From positions 1 to 34,251 of the forward strand of contig CAMBXE010000017.1 of NCBI GenBank assembly GCA_945871805.1: 34,251 nt of DNA. The letters run 5' to 3'. A program made the translations under genes and the position numbers. The notes under the pieces are model-generated. The model had not been told where the DNA came from. It saw only the letters and a list, made by a program, of their open reading frames with translations, and did not search any database. Origin of the DNA: Rhizobium sp. Q54. Lineage in GTDB: Bacteria > Pseudomonadota > Alphaproteobacteria > Rickettsiales > UBA1997. Shown in pieces: positions 8,308-15,722 of this stretch; the first letter of the stretch is position 1, and each line of letters starts with the position of its first letter.

Positions 8308-9213
8308 ATGCAGGAAATTCAAGAAAAAAGATTAGGTCGCGGATTATCCGCATTACTAGGCGAGAGTAAGCTTCAGCAGTCAGAAGCAACCGACCGCAGT
8401 CACGGTTTCGTGCGCGTGGTTTCTCTCGAAAAAATTACCGCCGGAATCTACCAGCCGCGGCAATATTTTAATCAAGAAGAGCTGCAAGAATTGGCGGATT
8501 CAATCAAATTAAATGGCGTGCTTCAGCCAATTATTTTGCGCTCATCGGGCGACGAAGGTGATTACGAAATCATCGCCGGAGAAAGAAGGTTTCGCGCTGC
8601 AAAAATCGCCGGATTAAAAGAGATCCCCGCCGTAATTAAAAAAATTAATAATCACGAGGCGCTAGAGCTGGCGCTGATTGAGAACATTCAGCGCGAAGAT
8701 CTTTCTTTGCTTGAAGAGGCGGAAGGTTACCAAAGATTAGTCGACGAATTTTCCTACACTTACGACCACATCGCGCAAAAAATTGGCAAGAGTCGCAGTC
8801 ACGTTAACAACATTTTGCGTCTGCGTAATTTGCCGAAAGAAGTGCAAAATCTTTTGAGCCAAAAACAGATTTCAATGGGTCACGCGCGCGCTTTGATTAA
8901 CTCAAATAATCCGCAAGAATTAGCGAAGAGAATTTTAGCTGAATCGCTAAATGTTCGCGACATTGAGAGCCTAGTTCGCGACGAAAAAATCGAAAAAATT
9001 AATAAGAATACTCCGCTGCTCGTTCGCACAGAGTCTAAGATTCGCTTCATTAACAGCGGCCAAGTTACCCTTCTTGAAAATGAGCTAACCAGCCTCGCCG
9101 GCTCCGAAGTAAAAATTTCCTACAACGCCTTCAGGCAGACCGGCAAAATAACGATTAAATTCAGCGAAATTTCTGAGATTCAGAGTTTGATTGAGCGCCT
9201 GAAGTTGAATTAA
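8308..9213 (+). CDS. parB: Chromosome partitioning protein ParB
   Basis: ParB binds parS sites near the origin, spreads using CTP and works with the ATPase ParA in chromosome segregation. The 301-residue product starts MQEIQEKRLGRGLSALLGE, the usual ParA-interacting N-terminus. It continues with the ParB/Spo0J nucleotide-binding region (IYQPRQYFNQEELQELADSI, GERRFRAAKIAGL, ALIENIQREDLS), the helix-turn-helix YDHIAQKIGKSRSHVNNILR, and a short C-terminal dimerisation segment. Length is typical. The gene is an orphan here: parA is not adjacent, since the neighbour is the divergent LRR gene, and tatD faces it from the other side. No canonical parS was found in the window. Confidence 0.95.
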   Translation: MQEIQEKRLGRGLSALLGESKLQQSEATDRSHGFVRVVSLEKITAGIYQPRQYFNQEELQELADSIKLNGVLQPIILRSSGDEGDYEIIAGERRFRAAKIAGLKEIPAVIKKINNHEALELALIENIQREDLSLLEEAEGYQRLVDEFSYTYDHIAQKIGKSRSHVNNILRLRNLPKEVQNLLSQKQISMGHARALINSNNPQELAKRILAESLNVRDIESLVRDEKIEKINKNTPLLVRTESKIRFINSGQVTLLENELTSLAGSEVKISYNAFRQTGKITIKFSEISEIQSLIERLKLN

Positions 9214-9233
9214 CTTTCTCGCCTCCAAAAAGA

Positions 9234-9254
9234 TTTTGAGCACGGTGCTCAAAA
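9234..9254. terminator. Family E palindrome between parB and tatD (E1)
   Basis: A perfect 10-bp inverted repeat, TTTTGAGCAC and its complement, is separated by a single G. It lies in the 48-bp gap between the convergent parB and tatD genes and is flanked by A-rich and T-rich stretches on each side, so it can act as a bidirectional terminator. The same palindrome, with the same following ATTGG(G/A)TTTT, recurs after panD, showing that it is a dispersed repeat. Confidence 0.65.
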
Positions 9255-9261
9255 TTGGGTT

Positions 9262-10059
9262 TTAGCCTTTAAAATCAGGCACTCGTGAAAAAATTTTGTG
9301 AAAATTCTCTGTAGTTGCGCGGGTCACTTTTTCGGCGCTAACACCCTTCAATTCTGCGATTTTTTCGACAACATATTTGGTGAAGCCAGGCTGATTAATT
9401 GCGCCGCGAAACGGCATTGGTGCGAGGTAGGGTGAATCGGTTTCAACGAGAAGAAATTCGAGCGGAACGAACTTCACAATTTCTTGTAATTGCGTCGCAT
9501 TTTTGAAGGTGACGATTCCCGAAATCGAAATGTAAATTCCTAGATCAAGCGCCGCTCGCGCCAATTCTCCAGTGCTCGAAAAACAATGCAAAAGCGCCGG
9601 AAATTTTTGTGATTTTTGTTCAGATTTTAAAATCGAAATCATGTCGGAATCGCAATCGCGCGAGTGAATAATCAGCGGCAAATTTGTTTCGCGGGAAGCC
9701 TGGATGTGTTCGAGAAAAGATGTTTTTTGCAGCGGGATTGCGCTCTTGTCGTGGTAGTAATCTAGGCCCGTCTCGCCAATTCCAATGATCTTTGGATTGG
9801 CCTCGCAAAGCGCGACAATTTCGGCAGAAGTTACGCGCGGTTGCTCGCTCACATTGCACGGATGAATGCCAACCGAGGCGTAAATAAAATCATGCTTTTT
9901 GGTGTAGCTCAGAATCTTGTCGATCTCAGTAATTCGCGTACAAATCGTCTGCAAAATTCGTACGTTATTTTCTGAGCAAGTCTTGATAATCTCTTCAAGT
10001 AGAAGTCCTTTTTCCTCAATCAAATCAAGGTGGCAGTGGCTATCAATGATGTAAGTCAT
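9262..10059 (-). CDS. tatD: TatD-family metal-dependent hydrolase
   Basis: TatD proteins are cytoplasmic TIM-barrel metalloenzymes with DNase activity. The 265-residue frame shows DSHCHLDL near the N-terminus, GIGETGLDYYHD, IIHSRDCDSD, ALLHCFSS and LVETDSPYLAP, which carry the expected His, Glu and Asp metal ligands. The frame is open further upstream to 10134, but MTYIIDSHCHLD at 10059 is the normal family start. It gives a 17-bp overlap with the end of nadD, so the two are probably translationally coupled. E. coli has three paralogues (TatD, YcfH, YjjV), and the exact orthologue (YcfH-like is likely) cannot be settled here. Confidence 0.93.
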   Translation of the reverse strand: MTYIIDSHCHLDLIEEKGLLLEEIIKTCSENNVRILQTICTRITEIDKILSYTKKHDFIYASVGIHPCNVSEQPRVTSAEIVALCEANPKIIGIGETGLDYYHDKSAIPLQKTSFLEHIQASRETNLPLIIHSRDCDSDMISILKSEQKSQKFPALLHCFSSTGELARAALDLGIYISISGIVTFKNATQLQEIVKFVPLEFLLVETDSPYLAPMPFRGAINQPGFTKYVVEKIAELKGVSAEKVTRATTENFHKIFSRVPDFKG

Positions 10060-10558
10060 GTTCGCGTATTTTAGTAGAAGAAAAGTGGTGATTTCGCGTG
10101 AAAAAAATCGAATAACGACCCGCGGTTTTAACAAATTTCCAGGCCGGAAATTTTTGTATTTTTAGTAAAAATTTTTCGCGTGAAAAAATCGCCAGATCAA
10201 TTTTGGAAATTATTTTTTTGAAATTTTTCCAGAGATGAAATTTTTCCAAAACATCGGCGCCGACAATAAAAGTGAAGCGATGATTTTTATGTTTCGCCTG
10301 CAATCGCGTGATTAAATTTTCGGTGTAAATTTCGTTATTTTGCAGAATTTTAATTTTTGGATGAGCGCCAATGAGCACTTGGCAATTCTGCATCCGCACC
10401 ACATGCGCTTCATAATCTTTTGCATTTTTCAGCGGATTTTTTTCAGTGACGATCCACCAAATTTGATCGAGCTTCAAACGCTGCAAAGCCAGTTCGCTAA
10501 TGTGTAAATGTCCGCGGTGAGGAGGATTAAAACTACCTCCCAAAATTCCGATTTTCAT
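10043..10558 (-). CDS. nadD: Nicotinate-nucleotide adenylyltransferase
   Basis: NadD transfers AMP from ATP to nicotinate mononucleotide, making deamido-NAD, the substrate of NadE (also in this window at 17792). The 171 residues begin MKIGILGGSFNPPHRGHL, the nucleotidyltransferase signature with the HxGH motif. They include FIVGADVLEKFHLWK and finish with SSTKIREHDLHH, the ISSTxIR motif. The C-terminal tail after this motif is only a few residues, making the protein shorter than the usual 190-215. Its end overlaps tatD by 17 bp. A family C hairpin and the end of ubiA lie upstream. Confidence 0.93.
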   Translation of the reverse strand: MKIGILGGSFNPPHRGHLHISELALQRLKLDQIWWIVTEKNPLKNAKDYEAHVVRMQNCQVLIGAHPKIKILQNNEIYTENLITRLQAKHKNHRFTFIVGADVLEKFHLWKNFKKIISKIDLAIFSREKFLLKIQKFPAWKFVKTAGRYSIFFTRNHHFSSTKIREHDLHH

Positions 10559-10573
10559 TTTGTTTTACATCTC

Positions 10574-10601
10574 CTGGGTCCCCGTTTGTGCGGGAATCCA
10601 G
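10574..10601. repeat. Family C short hairpin (C0)
   Basis: CTGGGTCCCCG, a 6-nt loop, then CGGGAATCCAG form an imperfect 11-bp stem with two mismatches in the 50-bp ubiA-nadD gap. The core matches the larger family C palindrome at 17521-17597 and the short one at 13699-13718. It is followed on the plus strand by AAAAA. It is single-arm length and probably a reduced copy. Confidence 0.65.
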
Positions 10602-10608
10602 AAAAACT

Positions 10609-11469
10609 TTATCCGATTAAAATTGCAAAAGTGATTCCGATTCCGATCCACACATTCGCCTTAAAAAGTGCCAGACTTTTTGCGTGAGAATTTCGTTCAA
10701 AATCACACTTCTTGATTTTGGCGATTAGTGCCGAGCAAGAAAGTAAAATTACAAAAAAATATCCAAATTCAAAACCAGCAACCAAGCCACATAAAATAAG
10801 GCCAGCAAGCATTGCTAGGCAAAGTAAATTTAGAATCTTTTCGGGTTCTTTTTGAAACTTAATCGCCGTCGATTTTACGCCAAAACGCAGGTCGTCTTCA
10901 ATGTCTTGGAAGGCGTAAATTGTGTCGTAAATTATCGTCCAAATTATTGCCGAAAAATAAAGAAGAAGAGTAGCGAAATTAATCGTGCCAAGCATTGCTA
11001 GGCTGCTCATCAAAATGCCAAAATTAAAAGTTAGTCCGAGAAAAATTTGTGGGTAGTAAGTGACGCGTTTCATCAGTGGATAAGTTGTCACCAAGCCAAG
11101 CGCAACGAAGCCGCTCACGATTGTTGGCAAATTAAATTGGAGCAAAATTAGCAGGCCAATTAGCAGCAAAAATCCTAGCAAAATAATTGCCGCAGAGCGC
11201 GAAATTTCTTGCGTGACGAGTGGGCGAATTTTTGTTCGCGCGACTAATGCGTCAAATTTTTGATCGAGTAAATCATTAATCACGCAGCCTCCAGATCGCA
11301 TCACTACTGATCCAACGAAAAATAAAAAAATAATTCGACAGAGCTCGGTGATTTCAAAATGCGTAAATTTAGTCGCCAAAAAAATCCCAAAAAGACAGGG
11401 CAAAAAAAGTAGCCAAATGCCGGTGGATTGATGCAAGCGCATCAATCGAATGTAGGGGGAAATTTTCAT
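10609..11469 (-). CDS. ubiA: 4-hydroxybenzoate polyprenyltransferase
   Basis: UbiA attaches the polyprenyl tail to 4-hydroxybenzoate in the inner membrane, the first committed membrane step of ubiquinone synthesis. The product has about eight hydrophobic segments and both aspartate motifs: NDLLDQKFDALVARTKIRPL (NDxxDxxxD) and YDTIYAFQDIEDDLRFGVKS. The early RLMRLHQSTGIWLLFLPCLF is typical of the family. I start it at MKISPYIRLMRL (11469, 286 residues). A start nine codons earlier at 11496 is possible. It is divergent from pccA. UbiB, another ubiquinone protein, is encoded at 21276. Confidence 0.93.
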   Translation of the reverse strand: MKISPYIRLMRLHQSTGIWLLFLPCLFGIFLATKFTHFEITELCRIIFLFFVGSVVMRSGGCVINDLLDQKFDALVARTKIRPLVTQEISRSAAIILLGFLLLIGLLILLQFNLPTIVSGFVALGLVTTYPLMKRVTYYPQIFLGLTFNFGILMSSLAMLGTINFATLLLYFSAIIWTIIYDTIYAFQDIEDDLRFGVKSTAIKFQKEPEKILNLLCLAMLAGLILCGLVAGFEFGYFFVILLSCSALIAKIKKCDFERNSHAKSLALFKANVWIGIGITFAILIG

Positions 11470-11560
11470 TTGCTTTTTGTGTCTCGTTTTTAGCATCCGC
11501 CCGCTTCATGCTTGGCACGACATCTCGGATGCTTCTTAGAAAACCAAAATAACAACAACA

Positions 11561-13558
11561 ATGCACAAATTACTAATCGCCAATCGCGGTGAAATTGCTT
11601 GCCGGATCATTAAATCTTGTCGCAAATTAGGCATTAAAACTGTCGCAGTTTATTCGGATGCAGACACAAATTCGCTTTTTGTACAAATGGCAGACGAGGC
11701 TGTGAATATTGGTCATTCGCCATCTTCACAAAGTTATTTGAACATCCAAAAAATTCTCGCCGCAGTGAAAAAAACTGGCGCGACGATGGTTCACCCGGGC
11801 TACGGATTTCTCTCTGAAAATCGTAATTTTGCTGAAGCGCTAGAAAAGGCCGGAGTAATTTTTGTTGGGCCTTCAACTCACTCAGTTGAGAAAATGGGCG
11901 ACAAAATCGAGTCAAAAAAATTAGCACTTGAAGCCAATGTTAGCGCCGTTCCTGGGCACATGGGAATTATTAAAGATCCGGTAGAAGCGCTAGAAATCGC
12001 CGAAAAAATTGGCTACCCAGTAATGGTTAAAGCCTCTGCTGGAGGGGGCGGAAAGGGAATGAGAATTGTTTGGAAAAAAGAAGAAATTGCTGAGGCCTTC
12101 CTTTCTGCTTCAAACGAAGCACGAAATTCTTTTTCGGATGATCGTCTCTTTATCGAAAAATTTATCGAAAATCCGCGTCACATCGAAATTCAAATCATTG
12201 CCGATAAATTTGGTAACACAGTTTGTTTGGGCGAGCGTGAATGCTCGATTCAGCGCAATAATCAAAAAGTAATTGAAGAAGCGCCGAGCTCTTTTGTTGA
12301 CGAAGAAACGCGTCAAAAAATGTACGCGCAATCGAAGGCTCTCGCCGAAAAAGTGAAATATTATTCGGCCGGCACGATTGAGTACATCATGGACAAAAAT
12401 AAGAATTTCTACTTCTTGGAAATGAATACGCGTTTGCAGGTTGAGCACCCGGTTACTGAGCTCATCACTGGCTACGACATCGTTGAATTAATGATTAAAA
12501 TTGCTCTTGGCGAAAAACTTCCATTCAAGCAAGAAGACGTAAAGCTCAATGGTTGGGCAATGGAATCGCGAATTTACGCCGAAGATCCGGCGCGCGGATT
12601 TTTGCCTTCATCTGGTCGTATTAGTCTCTACATCGAGCCGGAAGAAAGTGAAAATGTTCGCGTCGATACCGGCGTTTACGAAGGCGGCGAAGTCAGCATG
12701 TTTTACGACGCGATGATCGCCAAACTTTGCTCTTACGGTAAAGATCGCAACGAAGCGATTGAACACATGCGCCACGCTCTTGGCAGCTTCGCGATTGGCG
12801 GCGTTTCGCACAATATCAGCTTCCTTGAAACGATCATGAAAAATGAGCGTTTCGTTAGCGGAAATATTTCTACCTCCTTCATCAAAGAAGAATTTCCGGC
12901 CGGCTTTTCTGGCAGCGAATTAGACTCGCAATCCGAAGAAGTTTTGATCGCAACCGCGATGCAAATCTTCCTAAAAAACTACGAAAGAAACGGCCAGATG
13001 ACTGGTCAGTTGCGCAATCGCGCGAAGCAAGTTTCTGAGCGTTGGGTGGTGACAATCGACGACGAATCTTTCCTCGTAAATCTTCTCGGAAGTGGTGAAG
13101 GCTTCCTTCGCCTTGAATGCGATCGCAAAGAAATTCTGGTGAAAAATTCTTGGACTAATGGCGACAAACTTTTCCTCGGAATTGTAAATGAGCGCAATGT
13201 CGGCGTGAAGATTCGTGAAAATAACAATACCGGAAGCTACCTGCTGCAATATTCTGGGCTTGATGCTTTCGTCACTGTTTGTTCGCCGCGTATTGCCGAG
13301 CTTTCGAAATTCATGCCGAAGATCGAAAAGAATGCCAAGCCAGTTAATCTCACTTCGCCAATCACTGGAAAAATTATTCGTTTCAAAGTGCAAGAAGGCG
13401 ACGAAGTGAAGGCTGGGCAAGAGCTGGTAATCATCGAAGCGATGAAAATGGAAAATATTATTCGTACAGATCACGACGTAAAAATCGGCAAAATAAAATT
13501 TGCTGAAGGAGACGTGGCCGGGATCGGTCAGGTGGTGATGGAGTTTGCTAAGCAGTAA
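11561..13558 (+). CDS. pccA: Propionyl-CoA carboxylase alpha (biotin-carrying) subunit
   Basis: This subunit carboxylates its own biotin with ATP and bicarbonate and passes the carboxyl group to propionyl-CoA via PccB, giving methylmalonyl-CoA. The 665 residues start MHKLLIANRGEIACRIIKS. The biotin carboxylase domain spans about 1-445 (ASAGGGGKGMRIV, ECSIQRNNQKVIEEAPS, EMNTRLQVEHPVTE). A linker/BT region follows, then the biotinyl domain with EAMKMEN around Lys629. The length fits PccA rather than AccC (about 450). The family also contains acetyl- and methylcrotonyl-CoA carboxylases, so substrate choice is an inference from the overall pattern. No pccB lies in the window. It is followed by family B and C palindromes. 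Confidence 0.88.
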   Translation: MHKLLIANRGEIACRIIKSCRKLGIKTVAVYSDADTNSLFVQMADEAVNIGHSPSSQSYLNIQKILAAVKKTGATMVHPGYGFLSENRNFAEALEKAGVIFVGPSTHSVEKMGDKIESKKLALEANVSAVPGHMGIIKDPVEALEIAEKIGYPVMVKASAGGGGKGMRIVWKKEEIAEAFLSASNEARNSFSDDRLFIEKFIENPRHIEIQIIADKFGNTVCLGERECSIQRNNQKVIEEAPSSFVDEETRQKMYAQSKALAEKVKYYSAGTIEYIMDKNKNFYFLEMNTRLQVEHPVTELITGYDIVELMIKIALGEKLPFKQEDVKLNGWAMESRIYAEDPARGFLPSSGRISLYIEPEESENVRVDTGVYEGGEVSMFYDAMIAKLCSYGKDRNEAIEHMRHALGSFAIGGVSHNISFLETIMKNERFVSGNISTSFIKEEFPAGFSGSELDSQSEEVLIATAMQIFLKNYERNGQMTGQLRNRAKQVSERWVVTIDDESFLVNLLGSGEGFLRLECDRKEILVKNSWTNGDKLFLGIVNERNVGVKIRENNNTGSYLLQYSGLDAFVTVCSPRIAELSKFMPKIEKNAKPVNLTSPITGKIIRFKVQEGDEVKAGQELVIIEAMKMENIIRTDHDVKIGKIKFAEGDVAGIGQVVMEFAKQ

Positions 13559-13582
13559 AATTCCAAGACTCATTGATTCAAT

Positions 13583-13680
13583 CTTTTCGCTGGTTGAGCG
13601 GAGTCGAAACCAAGAAAAGATCGGCGCCGAACTTTCTAGGTTTCGACTCCGCTCAACCCGGCGGCTCAACCAGCGAAAGT
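13583..13680. repeat. Family B palindromic element (B1)
   Basis: Arms CTTTTCGCTGGTTGAGCG... and the complementary ...CGCTCAACCAGCGAAAG bracket a short loop containing CGGCGCCG. The left arm continues GAGTCGAAACCAAGAAAAG. The right arm carries a 13-bp internal partial duplication (CGGCGGCTCAACC) that breaks perfect symmetry. It lies in the pccA-RDD gap, 24 bp after the pccA stop. Confidence 0.85.
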
Positions 13681-13698
13681 TTCACAGAGCCCTCCGGG

Positions 13699-13718
13699 AT
13701 CCCCGCCTTTGCGGGGAT
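13699..13718. repeat. Family C short hairpin (C1)
   Basis: ATCCCCGC, CTTT loop, GCGGGGAT: a perfect 8-bp stem with a 4-nt loop, just after the family B copy. Its core is shared with the family C copy at 17521-17597. There is no T-run behind it, so a terminator role is uncertain. Confidence 0.7.
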
Positions 13719-13756
13719 GGTGCGATAAGCACAAGGCACAACAAAACAAATTTCCA

Positions 13757-14221
13757 ATGACCAACGAAAAATTTTACGCCGGCTTCTGGGTTCGCTTTTT
13801 TGCCGGGCTTCTTGATATATTTTTTCTCCTTCTACTTGGTACTCTAATCGCTTATTTCCTTAGGGACGGCACTTACGAAACAATCAGCGCTGGCGAGAAT
13901 TGGTACAGCTACTCTTTCAGCGCTAGTGGCAATTTACGCCTCGTCGATTTAGTCGGTTACGCCCTGAGTGTCGCCTACATCACCTACTTTCTCGCCAGCG
14001 ATAAACAGGCAACGATCGGCAAAAGAATAATGGGAATCTACGTAGGAAATCTAGATGGTTCGAAATTAAGTAAGTCTTGTGCCGCCGCTCGCGCCTTCGC
14101 CTCAATGATAACTTCCGTAACTCTCGGGCTCGGCTTCGTCATCGTAATTTTCACGAAAGAAAAAATTGCTCTGCATGATTTTCTCTGCAACACGCGCGTA
14201 TTTCATGGCAAAATAAAATAA
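13757..14221 (+). CDS. RDD-family integral membrane protein
   Basis: The 154-residue product has an early motif FYAGFWVRFFAGLLDIFFLL, containing the Arg and Asp after which the RDD family is named. It has two or three further hydrophobic segments and the family's conserved QATIGKRIMGIYVGNLDG. The function of RDD proteins is poorly defined; some act in ion exchange. I start it at MTNEKFYAGFW because the open frame upstream lies in repeat DNA. The stop is 5 bp before gltX, so the two genes are probably cotranscribed. Confidence 0.82.
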   Translation: MTNEKFYAGFWVRFFAGLLDIFFLLLLGTLIAYFLRDGTYETISAGENWYSYSFSASGNLRLVDLVGYALSVAYITYFLASDKQATIGKRIMGIYVGNLDGSKLSKSCAAARAFASMITSVTLGLGFVIVIFTKEKIALHDFLCNTRVFHGKIK

Positions 14222-14226
14222 TAATT

Positions 14227-15582
14227 ATGACCACAATCTGTCGCTTCGCGCCTTCTCCTACCGGCTTTCTCCACGTTGGAAATATTCGCGCGGCAATTAT
14301 TAATTTTCTTTACGCAAAAAAAACCGAAGGCAAATTTTTTCTACGTTTGGATGACACCGATGCAGAACGCGTGCGTGATGAATATCGCGAGCAAATCTTG
14401 CGCGACATGGAATGGCTTGGTCTCGCGCATGATGGCGTAAGCAAGCAATCTGATCGTTTAGCAAAATATGAAGAGGCAAAAAATAAATTAATTGCGAGTG
14501 GCCGTCTTTACGAATGCTTCGAAACCCCGGAAGAATTAAATCTGCAAAGAAAAGCTCAGATCGCTTCCGGCCATACTCCCATCTACAACCGCAGCGCATT
14601 AAAATTAACTGAAGAGCAAAAAAATATTTTTCGCGAGCAAGGAATAAAGCCGCATTACCGCTTTTTGCTCGAGAATAAAACGACAGCCTGGGAAGACAAA
14701 ATTAAGGGCCGCATCGCCTACGAAGGTTTGCATTTTTCTGATCCGGTTTTGGTGCGCGCAGACAATAATTTGGGCGGGGGAATGCCAACTTACACTTTTT
14801 GTTCGGTCGTTGACGACATCGAGTTTGGTATCACCGACATTATTCGCGGCGAGGACCACATTACTAACACGGCGATTCAGATTCAGATCTTTGAAGCCCT
14901 CTTAGGAAGTGGCGGCGCTAAGGCTCCAGACTTCGCGCATCTTGCTTTAGTTCAGGCATCAGCCGGAAAAATTTCTAAGCGCGAAGGCGGATTTGACGTA
15001 AAAACTTTACGTGCTGAAGGCTACGAACCGATGGCTGTAATTAATTTACTTGCGCAAATGGGCACTTCGGGATCGTTTCAAATTCACAAAAATTTTACTG
15101 ATTTGGAGAATAATTTTTCTTTCAGCAAATTTTCAAAATCAGCGACAAATTACGACATCGCCGAGCTGACAAATATTAATCAAAAATTTTTGCAGATCGT
15201 TGATTTTAGCTACGTCGCAGCCAAAGGGGAAACATTTGAAAGAATTTCAGAAAAACTTTGGAACGCCCTAAAAGCCAATATTAATTTTCTACAGGAAATC
15301 AAAGAATGGGCAGCGATTTGTGAAGAAGAATTTCGTTTTGCTAACAAAGAAGAAGACAAGGAATTTTTGCGCCAAGCCGCGTCACTTCTGCCTTCGAACA
15401 GCGCTGACGAAAATTGCTGGAATATTTGGCTCGCTGAAATCAAGAAAAATTCCGAGCGCAAAGGAAAAGAATTATTCATGCCAATCCGCTTAGCTCTAAG
15501 CGGCAAAGAGCATGGTCCGGAATTAAAATTTTTAGTAAATTTAATTTCGCGCGACGAGATTTTAGCGCGACTCTCTAATTAA
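14227..15582 (+). CDS. gltX: Glutamyl-tRNA synthetase
   Basis: This class I synthetase charges tRNA-Glu (and in many alphaproteobacteria also tRNA-Gln, for later amidation). The 451 residues start with FAPSPTGFLHVGNIRAAI, carrying the HIGH-equivalent HVGN. KISKREGG at 248-255 is the KMSKS-equivalent loop. VDDIEFGITDIIRGEDHITNT lies between them. Length is slightly short of the usual 460-490, with a compact anticodon-binding region. Many alphaproteobacteria carry two copies, so a second gltX elsewhere, and a specialised role for one, is possible. Confidence 0.94.
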   Translation: MTTICRFAPSPTGFLHVGNIRAAIINFLYAKKTEGKFFLRLDDTDAERVRDEYREQILRDMEWLGLAHDGVSKQSDRLAKYEEAKNKLIASGRLYECFETPEELNLQRKAQIASGHTPIYNRSALKLTEEQKNIFREQGIKPHYRFLLENKTTAWEDKIKGRIAYEGLHFSDPVLVRADNNLGGGMPTYTFCSVVDDIEFGITDIIRGEDHITNTAIQIQIFEALLGSGGAKAPDFAHLALVQASAGKISKREGGFDVKTLRAEGYEPMAVINLLAQMGTSGSFQIHKNFTDLENNFSFSKFSKSATNYDIAELTNINQKFLQIVDFSYVAAKGETFERISEKLWNALKANINFLQEIKEWAAICEEEFRFANKEEDKEFLRQAASLLPSNSADENCWNIWLAEIKKNSERKGKELFMPIRLALSGKEHGPELKFLVNLISRDEILARLSN

Positions 15583-15599
15583 AGATCTCCTAGGCCTCT

Positions 15600-15682
15600 C
15601 TTTTCGCTGGTTGAGCGGAGTCGAAACCAAGAAAAGATTGCGCCAAACTTTCTTGGTTTCGACTCCGCTCAACCAGCGAAAG
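15600..15682. repeat. Family B palindromic element, near-perfect copy (B2)
   Basis: The two arms of about 36 bp are almost perfect complements: CTTTTCGCTGGTTGAGCG, GAGTCGAAACCAAGAAA and their reverse. They surround a loop of about 10 nt (ATTGCGCCAA). It fills the gltX-ABC gap. This is the cleanest copy of family B in the window and the best seed for a genome-wide search. Confidence 0.9.
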
Positions 15683-15722
15683 TTTATTATCCCTAAGAAC
15701 GCATCATTCATTACTCTTCTAA

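Noticed and set aside
10092-10185. Two TTTCGCGTGAAA sequences as candidate parS sites near parB
   Set aside because: Each differs from the canonical TTTCACGTGAAA core at the centre, which destroys the palindrome, and both lie within or at the end of nadD coding sequence. Similar strings are expected by chance in this A/T-rich sequence with many GCG codons.
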